64,000 nucleotides of DNA. It comes from Shinella pollutisoli. GTDB lineage: Bacteria > Pseudomonadota > Alphaproteobacteria > Rhizobiales > Rhizobiaceae. Location: assembly GCF_024609765.1 (NCBI RefSeq), contig NZ_JANFDG010000007.1:112163-176162 (forward strand), written 5' to 3'. Position 1 is the stretch's first letter; every line of letters begins with the position of its first letter. The translations under genes were made by a program, and so were the position numbers. The notes beneath the pieces were generated by a model. It saw only the letters and a list, made by a program, of their open reading frames with translations. It was not told where the DNA came from and searched no databases. Positions 62,207-64,000 of this stretch are shown here, piece after piece.

Positions 62207-63414
62207 TGGCCACCGACACGACGCTCCAGAAAAACCAGCCTTCGGTCGGAGATTACCTCAGGAAGAACATCCGCGAGTACGGCCTTCTGGTCGCGCTCGT
62301 GGTGATCATGGTCTTCTTCCAGATCATCACCAACGGCGTGCTGTTCCGGCCGGTCAACATCACCAACCTCGTGCTGCAGAACTCGTTCATCGTCATCATG
62401 GCGCTGGGCATGCTGCTGATCATCGTCGCCGGGCACATCGACCTGTCGGTCGGCTCGATCGTCGCCTTCATCGGCGCGATCTCGGCGATTATGCTGGTGA
62501 AATGGGGGCTGCCGGCGATCGTCGTCGTGCCGGCCTGCATCCTCGTCGGCGCGGCAATGGGGGCCGCGCAGGGCTACTGGGTGGCCTACCAGAAGATACC
62601 GTCCTTCATCGTCACGCTCGCCGGCATGCTCGTCTTCCGCGGCATGACCTACGTGGTGCTCGGCGGCCGCCCGGTCGGTCCGTTCCCGAAGGAATTCCAG
62701 GTGCTCTCCACCGGCTTCATCCCGGATTTCCTGTCCTTCACCGATCCCGCGACCAGCGTCGTCAAGAACTACGTCGCGCTCGTCGCCGTGCTGCTGCTCG
62801 TCGGCTACGCGGTCTATGCGGGCCTGCGCGAGCGCCGGCTCAACACGCTGCACGAGACCGAGAACGAGCCCTTCGGCTTCTTCGTCGTGCAGATGGGCGT
62901 CATCGGCGCGGTGGCGATCTTCCTCGGCTTCCAGCTCTCGACCTATCGCGGCCTGCCGAACGTGCTCGTCGTCATGGGCCTCTTGATCGCGCTCTACACC
63001 TTCGTGACGACGCGCACGACGATCGGCCGGCGCATCTACGCCATGGGCGGCAATGAAAAGGCGGCGAAGCTGTCCGGCATCAACACCGAGCGGCTCACCT
63101 TCTACACCTTCGTCAACATGGGGGCGCTCGCCGCGCTCGCCGGCATGATCATCGCCGCCCGCCTCAACTCGGCGACGCCGAAGGCCGGCGTCGGCTTCGA
63201 GCTCGACGTCATCGCCGCCTGTTTCATCGGCGGCGCCTCGGCGTCCGGCGGCGTCGGCAAGATCACCGGCGCGGTGATCGGCGCCTTCATCATGGGCGTC
63301 ATGAACAACGGCATGTCGATCATGGGCATCGGCATCGACTATCAGCAGCTCATCAAGGGTCTGGTGCTGCTCGCCGCCGTGTTCTTCGACGTCTACAACA
63401 AGAACAAGGGCTGA
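62206..63414 (+). CDS. gguB: Sugar ABC permease GguB
   Basis: A 402-aa BPD_transp_2 permease with about ten TM helices. Motifs are LLIIVAGHIDLSVGSIVAFIGAI near 67, YWVAYQKIPSFIVTLAGMLVFRGMTYV, and YAMGGNEKAAKLSGINTERL then GGASASGGVGKITGAVIGAFIMG. It acts with ChvE and GguA in uptake of galactose, arabinose and related sugars. Confidence 0.95.
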   Translation: MATDTTLQKNQPSVGDYLRKNIREYGLLVALVVIMVFFQIITNGVLFRPVNITNLVLQNSFIVIMALGMLLIIVAGHIDLSVGSIVAFIGAISAIMLVKWGLPAIVVVPACILVGAAMGAAQGYWVAYQKIPSFIVTLAGMLVFRGMTYVVLGGRPVGPFPKEFQVLSTGFIPDFLSFTDPATSVVKNYVALVAVLLLVGYAVYAGLRERRLNTLHETENEPFGFFVVQMGVIGAVAIFLGFQLSTYRGLPNVLVVMGLLIALYTFVTTRTTIGRRIYAMGGNEKAAKLSGINTERLTFYTFVNMGALAALAGMIIAARLNSATPKAGVGFELDVIAACFIGGASASGGVGKITGAVIGAFIMGVMNNGMSIMGIGIDYQQLIKGLVLLAAVFFDVYNKNKG

Positions 63415-63457
63415 CCGGCAGACGGCCGGCCCACAGGGACTGCAATTCAACGCGACT

Positions 63458-63495
63458 GGCCGCCGGGCGGCCGGCGCTGTGACGGGGTGCGTCAC
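63458..63495 (+). promoter_or_regulatory. Tandem hairpins between gguB and gguC
   Basis: Two dyads in the 131-base gap: GGCCG-CCGGG-CGGCC (63458-63472) and GTGACG-GGGTG-CGTCAC (63479-63495). Neither is followed by a T-tract. They may set gguC expression relative to the transporter. Confidence 0.45.
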
Positions 63496-63545
63496 GGCAA
63501 GGGCGGAGCTTGGCCACCGGCCGGGCCCGCAGGAAGGAAACGGGG

Positions 63546-64000
63546 ATGCTGATTTCGCAGATAGGCAACGAGGACGGCTCGATCACGGTGGCGGTGCGCG
63601 AGGAGGGCGGCCCGGCACGCGCCGTCAGGGGGGCGGGAAGCGTCCACGCGCTCGCCCTGGAGGCGGCGAACAGCGGCCGCTCGCTTGCGGCCGTCATCGA
63701 GGAGAAGGGTCTTGGCGACGAGATCGATCTGCAGGCCGCCTATGCCGCCGGCCGGCTGCTTGCGCCGATCATCCATCCCGATCCCGCCCACCTGCACCTG
63801 ACCGGCACGGGCCTCACCCATCTCGGCTCCGCCGCCACCCGCGATTCCATGCACAGGAAGACGACGGAAGCGGCGGAAGAGACGCTCACCGATTCCATGA
63901 AGATGTTCCGCATGGGTCTGGAGAACGGCAAGCCGAAGCCCGGCGAGACCGGCGTGCAGCCGGAATGGTTCTACAAGGGCAACGGCACCCAGGCGGTCGC
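63546..64000 (+). CDS. gguC: GguC, AraD1-family protein (3' end beyond window)
   Basis: The first 151 residues of a fumarylacetoacetase-fold AraD1/GguC family protein, read as MLISQIGNEDGSITVAVREEGGPARAV and later ALEAANSGRSLAAVIEEKG, LHLTGTGLTHLGSAATRDSM and EWFYKGNGTQAV. AraD1 homologues dehydrate 2-keto-3-deoxy-L-arabonate; the fourth gene of the Agrobacterium chvE-ggu cluster is of this type. ATG 63546 follows AGGAAGGAAACGG. Catabolic activity on arabonate is inferred; the C-terminal part is not visible. Confidence 0.88.
   Translation, partial: MLISQIGNEDGSITVAVREEGGPARAVRGAGSVHALALEAANSGRSLAAVIEEKGLGDEIDLQAAYAAGRLLAPIIHPDPAHLHLTGTGLTHLGSAATRDSMHRKTTEAAEETLTDSMKMFRMGLENGKPKPGETGVQPEWFYKGNGTQAV

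Noticed and set aside
59478..64000. Virulence (vir) region suggested by chvE
   Set aside because: chvE-ggu is chromosomal sugar uptake in many non-pathogenic rhizobia, and no vir genes or T-DNA borders were seen.

Overview
The window is GC-rich chromosomal-type DNA from an alphaproteobacterium, most likely family Rhizobiaceae (Rhizobium/Ensifer/Agrobacterium/Shinella group). The reasons are the PhyR-NepR-EcfG general stress locus, a gbpR/chvE-gguAB-gguC sugar-sensing operon, sorbitol smoEFGKS-mtlK genes, hmuSTUV next to tonB, and six rhizobial RIME-type palindromic elements. No prophage, IS element, CRISPR array, tRNA or rRNA was recognised. Both window ends cut genes: ureC at the left and gguC at the right.

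Layout. 1-4237: end of a urease operon (ureC, a diguanylate cyclase, ureE, ureF, ureG). 4250-9661: a Crp/Fnr regulator with its own FNR-type box, and an RND efflux pump with its adaptor. 10067-25159: a pyrimidine (uracil/thymine) catabolism region. It holds an NMT1/THI5-type ABC importer, a cupin, dihydropyrimidinase, a DUF559 protein, N-carbamoyl-beta-alanine amidohydrolase, a RutR-like regulator and the two subunits of dihydropyrimidine dehydrogenase (preA, preT). An OpgC-like protein, an EamA transporter and ExoD sit in the middle. Two related dyads lie upstream of the amidohydrolase and of preT. 25396-35424: a SorC-type regulator and the sorbitol/mannitol operon smoE-F-G-K-S, mtlK, a HAD phosphatase and an FGGY kinase.

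35425-39884: general stress response. phyR and nepR-ecfG are divergent from back-to-back sigma-EcfG-type promoters, followed by an HWE kinase. A DUF883/holin-like pair has a perfect EcfG promoter (GGAAC-N16-CGTT). A possible EcfG-driven small RNA ends in a strong terminator beside phyR. 39985-47410: heme and iron acquisition, with hmuS-T-U-V opposite a secreted protein and tonB. A second set follows: a Cys-rich DUF2325 protein, a 91-aa protein, an IsdG/HmuQ-like heme monooxygenase and a VOC protein. IRO-box-like dyads (TGA-N9-TCA) precede both sets. 47469-49311: DUF423, a truncated hemoglobin, and a TetR-SMR efflux pair with an apparently leaderless TetR gene.

49448-64000: sugar-related modules. 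These are thuA plus a Gfo/Idh/MocA oxidoreductase with a LacI regulator; a xylose-type importer (xylF, H, G) divergent from a ROK repressor; and gbpR plus a proline-rich J-domain protein divergent from chvE-gguA-gguB-gguC.

The genes are mostly known rhizobial families. The best candidates for undescribed biology are the DUF2325/91-aa/heme-monooxygenase set, the cyclase inside the urease operon, the SMR-like protein and the DUF559 nuclease-like protein inside the pyrimidine operons, the candidate stress sRNA, and several precise promoter architectures.
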